Shown here piece after piece: positions 7,535 through 16,383 of a DNA stretch of 64,000 bases. The position numbers and the translations under genes were made by a program. Numbering within the stretch: position 1 is the first letter of the stretch; every line of letters starts with the position of its first letter. The notes below the pieces were generated by a model. That model was not told the origin of the DNA, made no database searches, and saw only the letters and a program-made list of their open reading frames with translations. Source of the stretch: Enhydrobacter sp. (lineage in GTDB: Bacteria; Pseudomonadota; Alphaproteobacteria; Reyranellales; Reyranellaceae); assembly GCA_025808875.1 (NCBI GenBank), contig CP075528.1:3718473-3782472 (forward strand), given 5' to 3'.

Positions 7535-8404
7535 TCAGGCAGCCTCGTCCTGGAGCGAGCTGGCGGTCACGGACAACGTCAGCGCTTGCAGGACGTGGTG
7601 TGCCTGAAGCGTGTTGAGATCCTTGGCGGTTTCGACAGACATCGCAGCCGCCGTGATTATGGCCTTCCGCAGGCGGCGGCCATCCAAGCCCTCGGAGGCC
7701 CGGACGAAGGCAGCCATGTGGGAGCTCAGCGAGGCGACCTTCGGCCATTTCGTCGCCAGCTGCTGGATCGAGTTGTCGATGATCTGCCCGCGGGCCTCGG
7801 TGCCCGGGAGGCCGATGTCTTCAATGAGGTCTGCCCGCGAGAGCAGAGCGCGGTCAACCGCCTTCGGAAAGTTCGTGGTCGCGATGAGCAGCACGTTTGA
7901 ATGCTTGCGGCTGAGCAGGTCGATACCCGCCAGGGCGGCATCCGTGGCGCGGTGGGCATCGACGGGATTCGCCTCAAGGCTCATCCGCTGGCGATCCGCC
8001 GCAAGGGTTTCGACCTCGTCGAGCAACACGATCGTCGGCCCGCTCGACGCATGTTCAGGAATGGTCTGCTGGAAGAGCTTCGAGACTTCCTTCTGGCTCT
8101 TCCCGAGGGACGAGCTTCCGAGCGCGTGGGCATCGACCTGGAGGAACTGCGCCTTCTTGACGGCGCGCCCAACTTCATTGCTCAGGCCGCGGGCCAGTGT
8201 CGTCTTGCCGGTGCCGGGCGGACCCGACAGGACGATCAGGCCATGCACCGGCATGGTGTCGAATGGGAAGTTCTGTCTGAGCTGGAAGGAAAGAAGCGCC
8301 TGGGCCACAAGACGGGTCCGGACCTCGTCGGCGATCTTGATTGCTTCCCAGGCGGCGCCGAAGTTGGCGTTGGGCACTGGGCAATGTTCTGCGATGACGT
8401 CCAC
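7535..8404 (-). CDS. cap6: CBASS TRIP13/Pch2-like AAA+ ATPase Cap6
   Basis: Walker A G-P-P-G-T-G-K-T-T-L-A-R (about residues 60-71), Walker B I-V-L-L-D-E-V-E-T and sensor L-L-I-A-T-T-N-F identify a classic AAA+ remodeller of the TRIP13 group. In CBASS this enzyme disassembles activated HORMA:CD-NTase complexes and keeps the system off. It is the first gene of the leftward operon and starts with GTG at 8404, preceded by GAGGGG. The divergent HTH/protease pair faces it across 213 bases. Confidence 0.9.
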   Translation of the reverse strand: MDVIAEHCPVPNANFGAAWEAIKIADEVRTRLVAQALLSFQLRQNFPFDTMPVHGLIVLSGPPGTGKTTLARGLSNEVGRAVKKAQFLQVDAHALGSSSLGKSQKEVSKLFQQTIPEHASSGPTIVLLDEVETLAADRQRMSLEANPVDAHRATDAALAGIDLLSRKHSNVLLIATTNFPKAVDRALLSRADLIEDIGLPGTEARGQIIDNSIQQLATKWPKVASLSSHMAAFVRASEGLDGRRLRKAIITAAAMSVETAKDLNTLQAHHVLQALTLSVTASSLQDEAA

Positions 8405-8516
8405 TGGACTTTCCCCTCTTCTCCCCTTACCTGCCGCTGCTGCGCTGCAGGGCAGGACCTACCACATATTGATAGAATTCCTGCCAAAAAGACTATATAG
8501 AGCATAAATGGACAGA

Positions 8517-8592
8517 AAGTATGCCTACTCCGAACAATCTACGCTCGCTGCAAGCGCATTGTCAAGGAACAGAAGTGCGCCTACTCTGAACA
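8517..8592. promoter_or_regulatory. Two 20-bp direct repeats, candidate CapH operators between cap6 and capH
   Basis: The segments 8517-8536 and 8573-8592 match at 17 of 20 positions (core GCCTACTCNGAACA) with starts 56 bases apart. The right copy covers the -10 of a plausible capH promoter (TTGTCA 8559-8564, 17-base spacer, TACTCT 8582-8587). The left copy covers the weak -35 region of a leftward promoter whose -10 is TATAGT at 8492-8497 (minus strand). One repressor could therefore shut both directions. Confidence 0.5.
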
Positions 8593-8617
8593 TGGGGACT
8601 AGCGCGGAGGATCGCCA

Positions 8618-8938
8618 GTGTCTGCGTTCGGCGACAAAATAAAACGCCTGAGAAAAGAGAAGAGGTTTACGCTTGAGAAGCTCGCGGAGCTAACGGGCTC
8701 GAGCAAGAGCTACATTTGGGAATTGGAGAACAAAAACCCGCCGCGGCCGTCGGCCGACAAGCTGTCAAAGATCGCGGCCGTGCTATCCGTCACAACCGAG
8801 TTCCTGCTCGACGACACGGACAAGATTCACGAAAAGGATGCCGCGGACGAAGCGTTCTATCGCATGTATCGGAAGATGGACTCGACGACGAAAGAACGCA
8901 TACGGCGGATGGTCGAGATTTGGGACGACGATAAGTGA
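8618..8938 (+). CDS. capH: Xre-family HTH repressor, CapH-like
   Basis: The 106-residue protein has a textbook helix-turn-helix in its first 70 residues (L-E-K-L-A-E-L-T-G-S-S-K-S-Y-I-W-E-L-E) and a short C-terminal helical tail (about 75-106) suited to oligomerisation. The GTG start has GGAGG 7 bases upstream. It overlaps the next gene, a zinc protease, by 4 bases (GTGA). The HTH/ImmA-IrrE pair divergent from a CBASS operon matches the CapH/CapP control unit, in which CapH represses the operon until CapP cleaves it after DNA damage. Confidence 0.8.
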   Translation: MSAFGDKIKRLRKEKRFTLEKLAELTGSSKSYIWELENKNPPRPSADKLSKIAAVLSVTTEFLLDDTDKIHEKDAADEAFYRMYRKMDSTTKERIRRMVEIWDDDK

Positions 8939-9771
8939 AAGGACTGTCGCCGACACGGTGGGCGAATGATCTGAGCGTGCTGTTGAACCAGGTGCTGGGC
9001 AACGACCGCTTCCCAGTCGATGTTGCGGGCGTCGCCAAAGAAGTATCGCACAACAAGTTTCCCGATGATCCCATTTCAGTCGTCGTCGGGCGCGATCTGC
9101 CAGGGTTCGATGGCGCCCTTTTTCGGGCGCCGCCCGGCAAGAAAGGTTGGGGCATCTTTTACAACAGTGCCATTTCCGCCAGGGGGAGGATCAACTTTAC
9201 GCTGGCGCACGAATTCGGCCACTACTTGCTGCATCGCCTGCAATTCCCCAATGGGATTGAATGCAAGGACGACGACGTCGTTCAGTGGGATTCCGACTAT
9301 CGCCGGATCGAGGCAGAAGCCAATGTCTTCGCGGCGAACCTGTTGATGCCGCTGGACGACTATAGGCGGCAGATATCGGCCACCTCGAAAGTGGACCTCG
9401 AGATGATCTCGGCGTGTGCCGATCGTTACCGTGTCTCTCTGGTCGCAGCGGTGCTGCGGTGGCTTCAGTACACCGAACGCCGGGCGATCCTTGTTCAGTC
9501 GAACGATGGCTTCATCAAGTGGGCGCGATCGAGTGATCGAGCGCTGAAGACCGGCGCCTACTTTGCGACGTCGAAGAAGACCATCGCCGTGCCCGAGCAG
9601 TCGTTGGCCGGGCTTCGGGACAGGAGCATTGACGGCCGAGCCGGAATCGAGCTTCCAGCTGGTGTGTGGCTGGACGAGGCCGTCCATGAGATGACGATCT
9701 TTGCCGATCAGTATGATTTCGCAATCACGCTCCTGCTTCTGGGCAATGACGCGCCGTCACGATGGAACTAG
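8935..9771 (+). CDS. capP: ImmA/IrrE-family zinc metallopeptidase, CapP-like
   Basis: The zinc-binding helix L-A-H-E-F-G-H-Y-L-L-H (HExxH, about residues 89-99) and the downstream Glu ligand in I-E-A-E-A-N-V-F-A-A-N-L-L-M-P (about 123-137) are intact. ImmA/IrrE enzymes cleave a partner HTH repressor on stress; in CapP, single-stranded DNA binding is reported to trigger cleavage. Translation is coupled to capH. It is followed after 18 bases by the Mokosh genes in the same direction, so the same promoter could also serve mkoA. Confidence 0.85.
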   Translation: MKGLSPTRWANDLSVLLNQVLGNDRFPVDVAGVAKEVSHNKFPDDPISVVVGRDLPGFDGALFRAPPGKKGWGIFYNSAISARGRINFTLAHEFGHYLLHRLQFPNGIECKDDDVVQWDSDYRRIEAEANVFAANLLMPLDDYRRQISATSKVDLEMISACADRYRVSLVAAVLRWLQYTERRAILVQSNDGFIKWARSSDRALKTGAYFATSKKTIAVPEQSLAGLRDRSIDGRAGIELPAGVWLDEAVHEMTIFADQYDFAITLLLLGNDAPSRWN

Positions 9772-9789
9772 CCAGCGCAGCGGGGGTCG

Positions 9790-12700
9790 ATGAAAAACAA
9801 GAAGCCCACCCAAGCCCGCAGCACCCTCGAAGATCGCTTCGAGTTCTCCGAAGACGCCGTCGCCCCCGGTGACCGCGCAGCGCTGCGGCCCGCACTGTTC
9901 GAAGTCCGAGACAGAAGTACAGGGATAGAGCGGATCCTGAAACTCTGGCGCAAGACAGGCGGTCCCGTCGACGGCGACTTGAGGAACCTTTGGTTGCACG
10001 AGATGCGTCAAGTGCAGCGTGTCATGGCTTATGCCGGTGCCCGCGACGTCGTGGTCGATGTCCTTGAGTTTGTCGAAGATGACAACAATTTCGGGGTTGT
10101 GCTGGAACGCGTCGGCCAGCCCCTGAGGGAGCGGCGGCGACGGGTAAGCCGGCAACACTGGCTGCGTAACCTGGCCGGGCCCAGACCGCGGGTGCTGCTC
10201 TGGCGGAACCTTCGGCGCATAGTGACCGCCCTGGGCATCATCCATGCACAAGGCCTCGTCCATGGCCAGCTGACGGCGGATGCCATCATGACCGAAGGGA
10301 GCGACGAACCCGATTTCCAGCTCGGCGGCTTTGAGTGGAGCCTCTGGCTCACCGCGGAGTCGCCAGACGACACCCACGCCAGAGTCGGCGGCGCGGCCGC
10401 AACCCGGCGGTCGGAGAGCTACTCTTTCGCCGAGGATTGGCGGGCGCTTGGTCTGGTTGCCATAGAGTGTCTCGACATGGAGGTCAGGGCATCCAGCGAG
10501 ATCGTCCCCCGAGGCGGCAGCGAAGTCCCCATTAGTCTCCAAATCCCGGAGCGAGTGCTGCTGAAGCGCCTGATCGCTCCGACGCGTATGGACCAGCTGG
10601 ACGTCGACTCGATCACGCGGACGATCGACGACCTCCTCACGAGCGTCGGACGCAGCGTGACGACGCCGTCTGGCTCGTTTGTGATGACATTTGATCGTCA
10701 ATCGAAGCTCGCCGAGGCTGTGTATGAGCTAAGCCGTGGTGGGATAGCCATAGACGAGTATCGTCGCCAGCTGGACTGGGTTCGAGCTGACCTTGACGGC
10801 GGCGCAACGCTTCTGGTGCCGCGAAGCGATGGAGACCGTCCTCGGCTCAAGCTCGTCACCGAGAACATCATCTATCATTTGCGCGCGTTTCGTGACGAGG
10901 GCGTCGCCCTGTGGGACTTGGCCGTCTGCCAGAATATGGAAGTGCGTAACGATACCTTCCGGATCGGTGACGCCGAAGCACATCCTTTGATGCACGCCGT
11001 GGTCGTCGCCGGAAATTCGCGGGAGGCGCAGGAGACACGCGCGCGCCTTGGGCCGGACTTGCTGGACTGGAGTGCCTTCTCGAATGACCAATCAGAGCAG
11101 GGTGCGGGGCCAGAAGTTGACGCAGTTCGTCGAGCCCTCCTGCTCGTTCAAATCGTAGAAGGTGTGGTCAAGGCCCTCGAAGTTTTGCCGGTTCAGGTGC
11201 TTGGCCAGGGCCGCCAGAATGGGCGGGCCTATGTCGATGTCCGAGCAGAGCCGAACAGCGACCGGGACCGCATTGCAAAGCGCGTCGGTTTGTTGCAAGG
11301 CGGCAATGCCCTCAAACGGCTATTCGAGGAAGAGCACCGCGATGCCGAGGCACAATGGCGCTTGAGCCAGGCGCCGAGCTTGGGTGCCAGCCAGGACAGC
11401 GACGTCGTCGCCACGTTCGTCGACCTTGTGGAGCATCGTGGTCGACGAGCATATCGGTTCGAGCTCGACGATGCCTTGCCTGAACATCGTCCCTTGTTTC
11501 TTCGCATGGCGCGCGACACAGGCACCGAACAGGTCATCGCGCGCCGGCTCCGCAACATCAAGGCGATCGATACGCGCATCGATCTTGCCGAAATGTTGGC
11601 GGATCCCTGGCGCGTGCGACGATCAAGCCGAGAGGAGCTTAGCGAGAAGGAGCGGCAAGATCAGGCATTTCTCGATTTGGACGGGCCAAAACGCGAGGCA
11701 CTGGTGGGTCTGTGGTCGACCCTGCCCTCGTTCTTCGTTGTCGGTCCACCGGGCGTCGGCAAGACCAAGCTTGCGACCGAAGTGGTTCGGCGTCGATTCC
11801 ACAAAGATCGCTCGACCCGAATGCTCCTGAGTGCCCAGGGACATGACGCGCTCGATAACCTCCAAGCGAAGATCAAGGAGACCCTTGCGGGCACCGGCTT
11901 GACAGACGTCCTCGTTGTGCGGTCGACGACCCCCGAACGCCGCACGAGCAGCGATGAGGAAGTTCACCGAGCTGGATCGGCGTATCTCCATCGGCTTTCA
12001 CAAAGCCGATTGGCCAGATCGGCCCCGGAGACGACGCGCGATCGCATCACTTCTCTTCGGGAAGCAGCAGCCCAGCTTGACACATCTAAGGACGGCGTTG
12101 GTCGCGAAGAAAGGAGCGGACTTGGAGCGGTGTCCAGCCTCGTGCTGGACGCGGCAAACATCGTCATCTCCACGGCGAACTCATCCGATGTGGAGCGACT
12201 GGTGGAGGCGCGCGAGCAATTCGACTGGGTCATCGTCGAAGAGGCAGCCAAGGCGGTTGGACCGGAGTTGGTAGGCCTGCTGATGCTCTCCGGACGACGC
12301 CTCCTCATAGGGGACCACCATCAGCTACCCCCTTTCGACGCCGATCGCCTTGTGAAAATTCTCGGCGATCATAGCCTGGTCACCCAGGCGATGGAGGTTG
12401 CACAAGAAATGATCGGGCCCCTCCTTCGCGATGGTGAGCTTGAAGAAATTCAAGCCGTAGGTAGGGACGCGGCGGCGTTTCGAGATCTGTCAGCGTTGGC
12501 ATTGCGCCTACTTGAGCCGTTTCGGACAGTCGTCGAGGATGACGAGCGTCGGAGCATCGGAAATCCGTCTCACCGATCGATTGCGGCGACTCTCACGGAG
12601 CAGCGCCGGATGGACCCTGCGATCGCGACGGTCGTGTCCAAGGCATTCTATAAAGGGCGTCTCACAACTGAGCCACAGCGTGCACGAGCCGCGGAGATGG

Positions 12701-13359
12701 ACGCCCCGCCTTTCACCCAGCTGGGGGCCCTGCCCAACTCGCCTATCGTCGTCGTTGAGTTCCCGCATGTAAGCTCGACGGGACGCGCCGAAGCCCTGGA
12801 GCAAAATCGTCCGCGGTGGCACAACCCCTCCGAGGTCGAGAGCGTGGTCGACGTCCTGCGCTCACTGCGGGCGCGAGAGGGGACGAAGCCGCCGACATTG
12901 GCAGTTCTCTCGCCGTATAACGCCCAGGTCGACAAGCTGCGCCAGCGGATTCAATCCCTGCGATCCGGAGCCCTTTCGCATCTTGGCGCGTTTGCATCCG
13001 TTCTCAGCAATGGTGCGTTTGTCGGGACTGTCGATGCCTTTCAGGGCAATGAGGCGGACGTTGTGGTGCTCTCGCTGGTTCGGAACAATCCGATGACCGG
13101 CGGGCGCGCGCTCGGGTTTCTCCGGGATCGGCGGCGCATGAATGTCGCGCTGAGCCGGGCGAAATCGCAGCTGATCATTGTGGGAAGCCTGGCTTTCCTG
13201 AAGGAAGCTGTCAGGGGTGTAAACCCGGATGAAGAGACGCATGACCTCTCCTTTCTGACGGAGATGATCGACGCGATCGAAGAGCTGAAGGGCCAACGGC
13301 GCCGTGAAATACTGTTGGCGACGGAAGTAGCGCCGTCGTCGCTCCGGAGGCGATCGTGA
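9790..13359 (+). CDS. mkoA: Mokosh type I MkoA: kinase-like domain fused to UPF1-like SF1 helicase
   Basis: The 1189-residue protein begins with a protein-kinase fold (about residues 10-290): the Lys of R-I-L-K-L-W is present, but the catalytic loop reads G-L-V-H-G-Q-L-T-A-D-A-I-M and the Mg-binding loop Q-L-G-G-F-E, so the usual HRD and DFG aspartates are missing. The C-terminal half is a COG1112/UPF1-type helicase: Walker A V-G-P-P-G-V-G-K-T (about 648-656), motif II V-E-E-A-A-K (about 815), G-D-H-H-Q-L-P-P (about 840), V-D-A-F-Q-G-N-E-A-D (about 1081) and M-N-V-A-L-S-R-A-K (about 1117). This order plus a PLD partner matches type I Mokosh. Confidence 0.85.
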   Translation: MKNKKPTQARSTLEDRFEFSEDAVAPGDRAALRPALFEVRDRSTGIERILKLWRKTGGPVDGDLRNLWLHEMRQVQRVMAYAGARDVVVDVLEFVEDDNNFGVVLERVGQPLRERRRRVSRQHWLRNLAGPRPRVLLWRNLRRIVTALGIIHAQGLVHGQLTADAIMTEGSDEPDFQLGGFEWSLWLTAESPDDTHARVGGAAATRRSESYSFAEDWRALGLVAIECLDMEVRASSEIVPRGGSEVPISLQIPERVLLKRLIAPTRMDQLDVDSITRTIDDLLTSVGRSVTTPSGSFVMTFDRQSKLAEAVYELSRGGIAIDEYRRQLDWVRADLDGGATLLVPRSDGDRPRLKLVTENIIYHLRAFRDEGVALWDLAVCQNMEVRNDTFRIGDAEAHPLMHAVVVAGNSREAQETRARLGPDLLDWSAFSNDQSEQGAGPEVDAVRRALLLVQIVEGVVKALEVLPVQVLGQGRQNGRAYVDVRAEPNSDRDRIAKRVGLLQGGNALKRLFEEEHRDAEAQWRLSQAPSLGASQDSDVVATFVDLVEHRGRRAYRFELDDALPEHRPLFLRMARDTGTEQVIARRLRNIKAIDTRIDLAEMLADPWRVRRSSREELSEKERQDQAFLDLDGPKREALVGLWSTLPSFFVVGPPGVGKTKLATEVVRRRFHKDRSTRMLLSAQGHDALDNLQAKIKETLAGTGLTDVLVVRSTTPERRTSSDEEVHRAGSAYLHRLSQSRLARSAPETTRDRITSLREAAAQLDTSKDGVGREERSGLGAVSSLVLDAANIVISTANSSDVERLVEAREQFDWVIVEEAAKAVGPELVGLLMLSGRRLLIGDHHQLPPFDADRLVKILGDHSLVTQAMEVAQEMIGPLLRDGELEEIQAVGRDAAAFRDLSALALRLLEPFRTVVEDDERRSIGNPSHRSIAATLTEQRRMDPAIATVVSKAFYKGRLTTEPQRARAAEMDAPPFTQLGALPNSPIVVVEFPHVSSTGRAEALEQNRPRWHNPSEVESVVDVLRSLRAREGTKPPTLAVLSPYNAQVDKLRQRIQSLRSGALSHLGAFASVLSNGAFVGTVDAFQGNEADVVVLSLVRNNPMTGGRALGFLRDRRRMNVALSRAKSQLIIVGSLAFLKEAVRGVNPDEETHDLSFLTEMIDAIEELKGQRRREILLATEVAPSSLRRRS

Positions 13360-15143
13360 GCCTGATGATCGCCATTCCGGTGTTTCGCATCGCCTGCAAG
13401 GTAGGAATTGATCGGGGCCGGGCCTGGAGCGTGATCGACGAAACGGTGCTTTGGGCGGTCACGCGTCAATCGAAGTCGATCGCCTCACTGGCGGAGGAAG
13501 CTGACCTGCCTCGGCAGATCATCGTGGCCTCGATCGCGCGCCTGATGCGCTTTCGATTGGTCGAAGTGGTCGTCACAGACGGCGGTGTCGCGTTTCGGGC
13601 GAGTCCCTATGGATTCAAGACCATCAGCAGTGGGGACGCCCTTCCTTTCTTCCCCAAGCGCCTGTCGCGTTCTGTGAGCTTCGTGATCGAGTGGGCGACG
13701 GGCGACTTCTTCCAGACGCGCGAGATCAAGCTGTTGTCGCCAAACAGGCTGGACCTTGCGCGCCGAGTTGAAAATGAAGTGCGCGTGATTTCGGTCGAAG
13801 GCGGCGGCCCATCGATGACACCGGAAGCCAACCTGAACCGTCTCTCCGAGATTGCGGCTCGCGGTTGGGACGAACAGGTCGCGGTCATCGACAGCCAGAC
13901 CGCCACCCTGCATGACAACGAGTACATGGCATTGCGGGTGATCGACGGGGTCGTGTTGGGGTTGCCCGAGACCGCCGACCCGACGCTCCGGCGGCTCGTC
14001 GAGGACGCGGCGACTCTTCCGAGGGGCACAAATCAGGTGCCGGTTCCTTACGCCGGCGTACGCGAGACGCTCGACCCTGAGCCCACCGTTCACTCCTGCT
14101 CGTTCGATCCGTCCGATATCGTCATCGGCGGTTCGGCGCAACGCGCCTGCCTGGAAGACCTGATCGTAAAGTCGCATAGTCGGGTCATCATCCATTCGAC
14201 CTTCCTCGACCCAAAGCGGTTCGAAGTTCTGATCGATCTGATCCGATCGGCCTGCCGTCGGGGCGTTCGCTTCGACCTGTTGTGGGGGGCTGAGAAAGAC
14301 GAGGAAACCGAGCAGAGGAATGCTGTCGATGCAGCAAAGATTGCCGCTCTCGTTCGCTCAGATAGAGATTTGGCCGGCCGATTTGTTACTCATATCCGAA
14401 CCACAGGGTCGCACGCCAAGCTGATCCTGGTGGACACCGCAAACGACGGATGGATCGCTGGTGTTGGGTCATGCAACTGGCTCTCCTCCCCCTTTCAATC
14501 CGTCGAACTTACGGTCGTCTTGCGGGATCAGCATGCCGTCGCAGACGTCATGGTCGCATTTCAGCAAATGGTCGGTCGCCGCGGCTTGGCGGACGCGATT
14601 GCCAATGAGTTGGGGATCACGGCAAGGGACCTGCGTCGTGCTCCCGCACATCCCGGTAGTGCCACCGTCACGGTGGTGATCGGTGACGTTCACGATCGGC
14701 TGCTTCGAACGGCGAGCGGCCAAGCTGGCAAACGGCTCGTGATCGGCAGCAACCGACTGGGATCAACAGCGCGCCCGGGCGCGATCATGCAGGGCGAGGT
14801 CGCCGCCGGCCGGCCCGGCGTCAATGTGGTCATCCTCTACACGCAGACGAGCGGACCAATCAAGAACAGACATGGGCATGCGTTGGCGGAAGAAGCACGA
14901 GCAAACGGCGTAACGCTTGCGCGAACGCCAAAAAGACTGCCCTTGCACGGAAAGTTTGTCGCCTGGGATCAGGACGATGTCATTGTCACGAGCCTGAACT
15001 GGGCATCGGCGTCTAGTGATCCCGATTTCCCCTGGGGAGACATTGGCGTTCATGTCCATAGCGCGCGGATTGCGTCCGACGTGCTGGTCAGGCTCGAGGC
15101 CTTGTTCCCGGAGCTGACCGCAACGCCTGTTGAAGGCGCCTAG
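13356..15143 (+). CDS. mkoB: Mokosh type I MkoB: PLD-family nuclease with two HKD motifs
   Basis: A winged-helix-like segment (about residues 27-90, S-L-A-E-E-A-D-L-P-R-Q-I-I) precedes two PLD half-sites: H-A-K-L-I-L-V-D...G-S-C-N-W (about residues 353-372) and L-H-G-K-F-V-A-W-D...S-L-N-W (about 530-549). Two motifs allow a complete active site in one chain. The GTG start overlaps the mkoA stop (GTGA). In Mokosh, the helicase is thought to sense invader nucleic acid and the PLD partner to degrade it; the exact trigger is unknown. It ends shortly before a hairpin facing the convergent chimeric ORF. Confidence 0.85.
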   Translation: MSLMIAIPVFRIACKVGIDRGRAWSVIDETVLWAVTRQSKSIASLAEEADLPRQIIVASIARLMRFRLVEVVVTDGGVAFRASPYGFKTISSGDALPFFPKRLSRSVSFVIEWATGDFFQTREIKLLSPNRLDLARRVENEVRVISVEGGGPSMTPEANLNRLSEIAARGWDEQVAVIDSQTATLHDNEYMALRVIDGVVLGLPETADPTLRRLVEDAATLPRGTNQVPVPYAGVRETLDPEPTVHSCSFDPSDIVIGGSAQRACLEDLIVKSHSRVIIHSTFLDPKRFEVLIDLIRSACRRGVRFDLLWGAEKDEETEQRNAVDAAKIAALVRSDRDLAGRFVTHIRTTGSHAKLILVDTANDGWIAGVGSCNWLSSPFQSVELTVVLRDQHAVADVMVAFQQMVGRRGLADAIANELGITARDLRRAPAHPGSATVTVVIGDVHDRLLRTASGQAGKRLVIGSNRLGSTARPGAIMQGEVAAGRPGVNVVILYTQTSGPIKNRHGHALAEEARANGVTLARTPKRLPLHGKFVAWDQDDVIVTSLNWASASSDPDFPWGDIGVHVHSARIASDVLVRLEALFPELTATPVEGA

Positions 15144-15176
15144 CTCGCAGGCCCCTAAGCCGATGCGGCTCGCGAG
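15144..15176. terminator. Nested hairpin between convergent genes
   Basis: Inner arms AGCCG/CGGCT (15158-15162 and 15166-15170) and outer arms CTCGC/GCGAG (15144-15148 and 15172-15176) can form a GC-rich stem after mkoB. No clear T-tract follows, so factor-independent termination is uncertain. Confidence 0.35.
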
Positions 15177-15186
15177 GGCAGCTTTG

Positions 15187-16293
15187 CTAGTCACAGAACA
15201 GGCGCATACGGACGCTTGCCCTGGCGCATGTCGTTTGCAGAGCATCCCAGTGCATTAGAAACTGCCTGAGGCGATTGGGCATCGGGTCTTTGTCGAGCGC
15301 ATTGGCAAGCGCGGCACGCTCAATGGTGCGAGCCGCGACGATCCAGACTTCTCTGTCAAAAGAGGGATTGGCGGTGACCCGTACAAGCAGCTCGTTGAGC
15401 TGCGCCGCGGTCAAACCGTTGCCGTCCTTGAAGATCCTATTTCGTCCTTTCAAGGGGATGGTGTTCGCTTGGACAACCGACGTCCAGCGTTTGGCGTTCC
15501 ATACCGTTGATGGCGTTCCCCGTGAAATGAACACCAGGCTGGCTTGCGCCTGCCGGCCAGACTCCTGCAGGCTGGTCACGCTATATCCTGAGCTTGAAAC
15601 CTCTTTGCTCACCTTCGCATGAACAAAGGCGATCCGCTTGTCCATCTCGTCTATGCCAATGAAATCAGCCGTTTCTCGACTGTCGTCGTCACAGAGCCAA
15701 ACCGGATAGCTGGCAATTGCTTTTGTCAGGTCGTCGTCTGCGATGCCAAGCGTCGCGAGCTTCTGTTCACATACTGCCGAAAAGAGCCCGAACACCGAAC
15801 CCGCATACCACTTGTTCTTGGCCTTGTAGAGCTTCTCGCCCTTCTCCGACGAGATGCCTGAGAGCGAGTTCGCCGCGACTACGTAGTCCAGAAGGATCTC
15901 GTCGCCGATCGGACCATCGAGCACGCGTCGCAAATGGGCGGTCGAGCTGAAAATGAAGGGAAGCGCCAAAGCAATCGTTTCCGGTGCGACGGTGTGGAGT
16001 GCTGCGATGTTCACCCGCGCCATGTCCTGCATGCCGCCGCGGAGCTGGGCAACTGTAAAAGCCTCAGAGTCCAAATCACCTGCTCCGACGGAACCGATGG
16101 ACAGCCTACCGCCGCTGCGTTCGCGAAGCAGAGCACCCAAGTACTCAACTGCTAAGACCGTCGGAAATCCCGCCTCTTCCGTGTCCGACGATTGGAAGTC
16201 TCGCGACGCAGCAGGGCTGCCGACCACTATCCCCAGTGCGATCGCCACCAGCGCAAGCCTTCGCGTCGACGTAATGGCGCCATGGATCTGCAT
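15187..16293 (-). CDS. Chimeric ORF: TRAP substrate-binding protein N-half joined to a defence-type nuclease-like C-half
   Basis: Residues 1-30 form a signal peptide. Residues about 38-135 are typical of DctP-type TRAP solute-binding proteins (A-V-E-Y-L-G-A-L-L...G-D-L-D-S-E...L-P-F-I-F-S-S). From about residue 145 the sequence no longer fits DctP. Instead C-D-D-D-S-R-E-T-A-D-F-I-G (about 201-213), I-A-F-V-H-A-K-V-S (about 221-229) and G-R-Q-A-Q-A-S resemble the C-terminal PD-(D/E)XK-like domain found on defence helicases. A real periplasmic protein of this make-up is unlikely. I read it as two truncated genes joined in frame at the island boundary (about 15845-15890). It may not be functional. 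Confidence 0.55.
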   Translation of the reverse strand: MQIHGAITSTRRLALVAIALGIVVGSPAASRDFQSSDTEEAGFPTVLAVEYLGALLRERSGGRLSIGSVGAGDLDSEAFTVAQLRGGMQDMARVNIAALHTVAPETIALALPFIFSSTAHLRRVLDGPIGDEILLDYVVAANSLSGISSEKGEKLYKAKNKWYAGSVFGLFSAVCEQKLATLGIADDDLTKAIASYPVWLCDDDSRETADFIGIDEMDKRIAFVHAKVSKEVSSSGYSVTSLQESGRQAQASLVFISRGTPSTVWNAKRWTSVVQANTIPLKGRNRIFKDGNGLTAAQLNELLVRVTANPSFDREVWIVAARTIERAALANALDKDPMPNRLRQFLMHWDALQTTCARASVRMRLFCD

Positions 16294-16383
16294 GCCTGAA
16301 TCAACGTTTGGCTGGCTGTATCCGCACGTGCATTCTGACGCGACAAATCGCGCTGCACGTCAAATGCGGCACATGGCGAAAGG

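Noticed and set aside
7065..7748. Longer version of cap8 starting at 7748
   Set aside because: The extra 72 residues are the cap6 coding region in another frame; ATG 7532 directly follows the cap6 stop.
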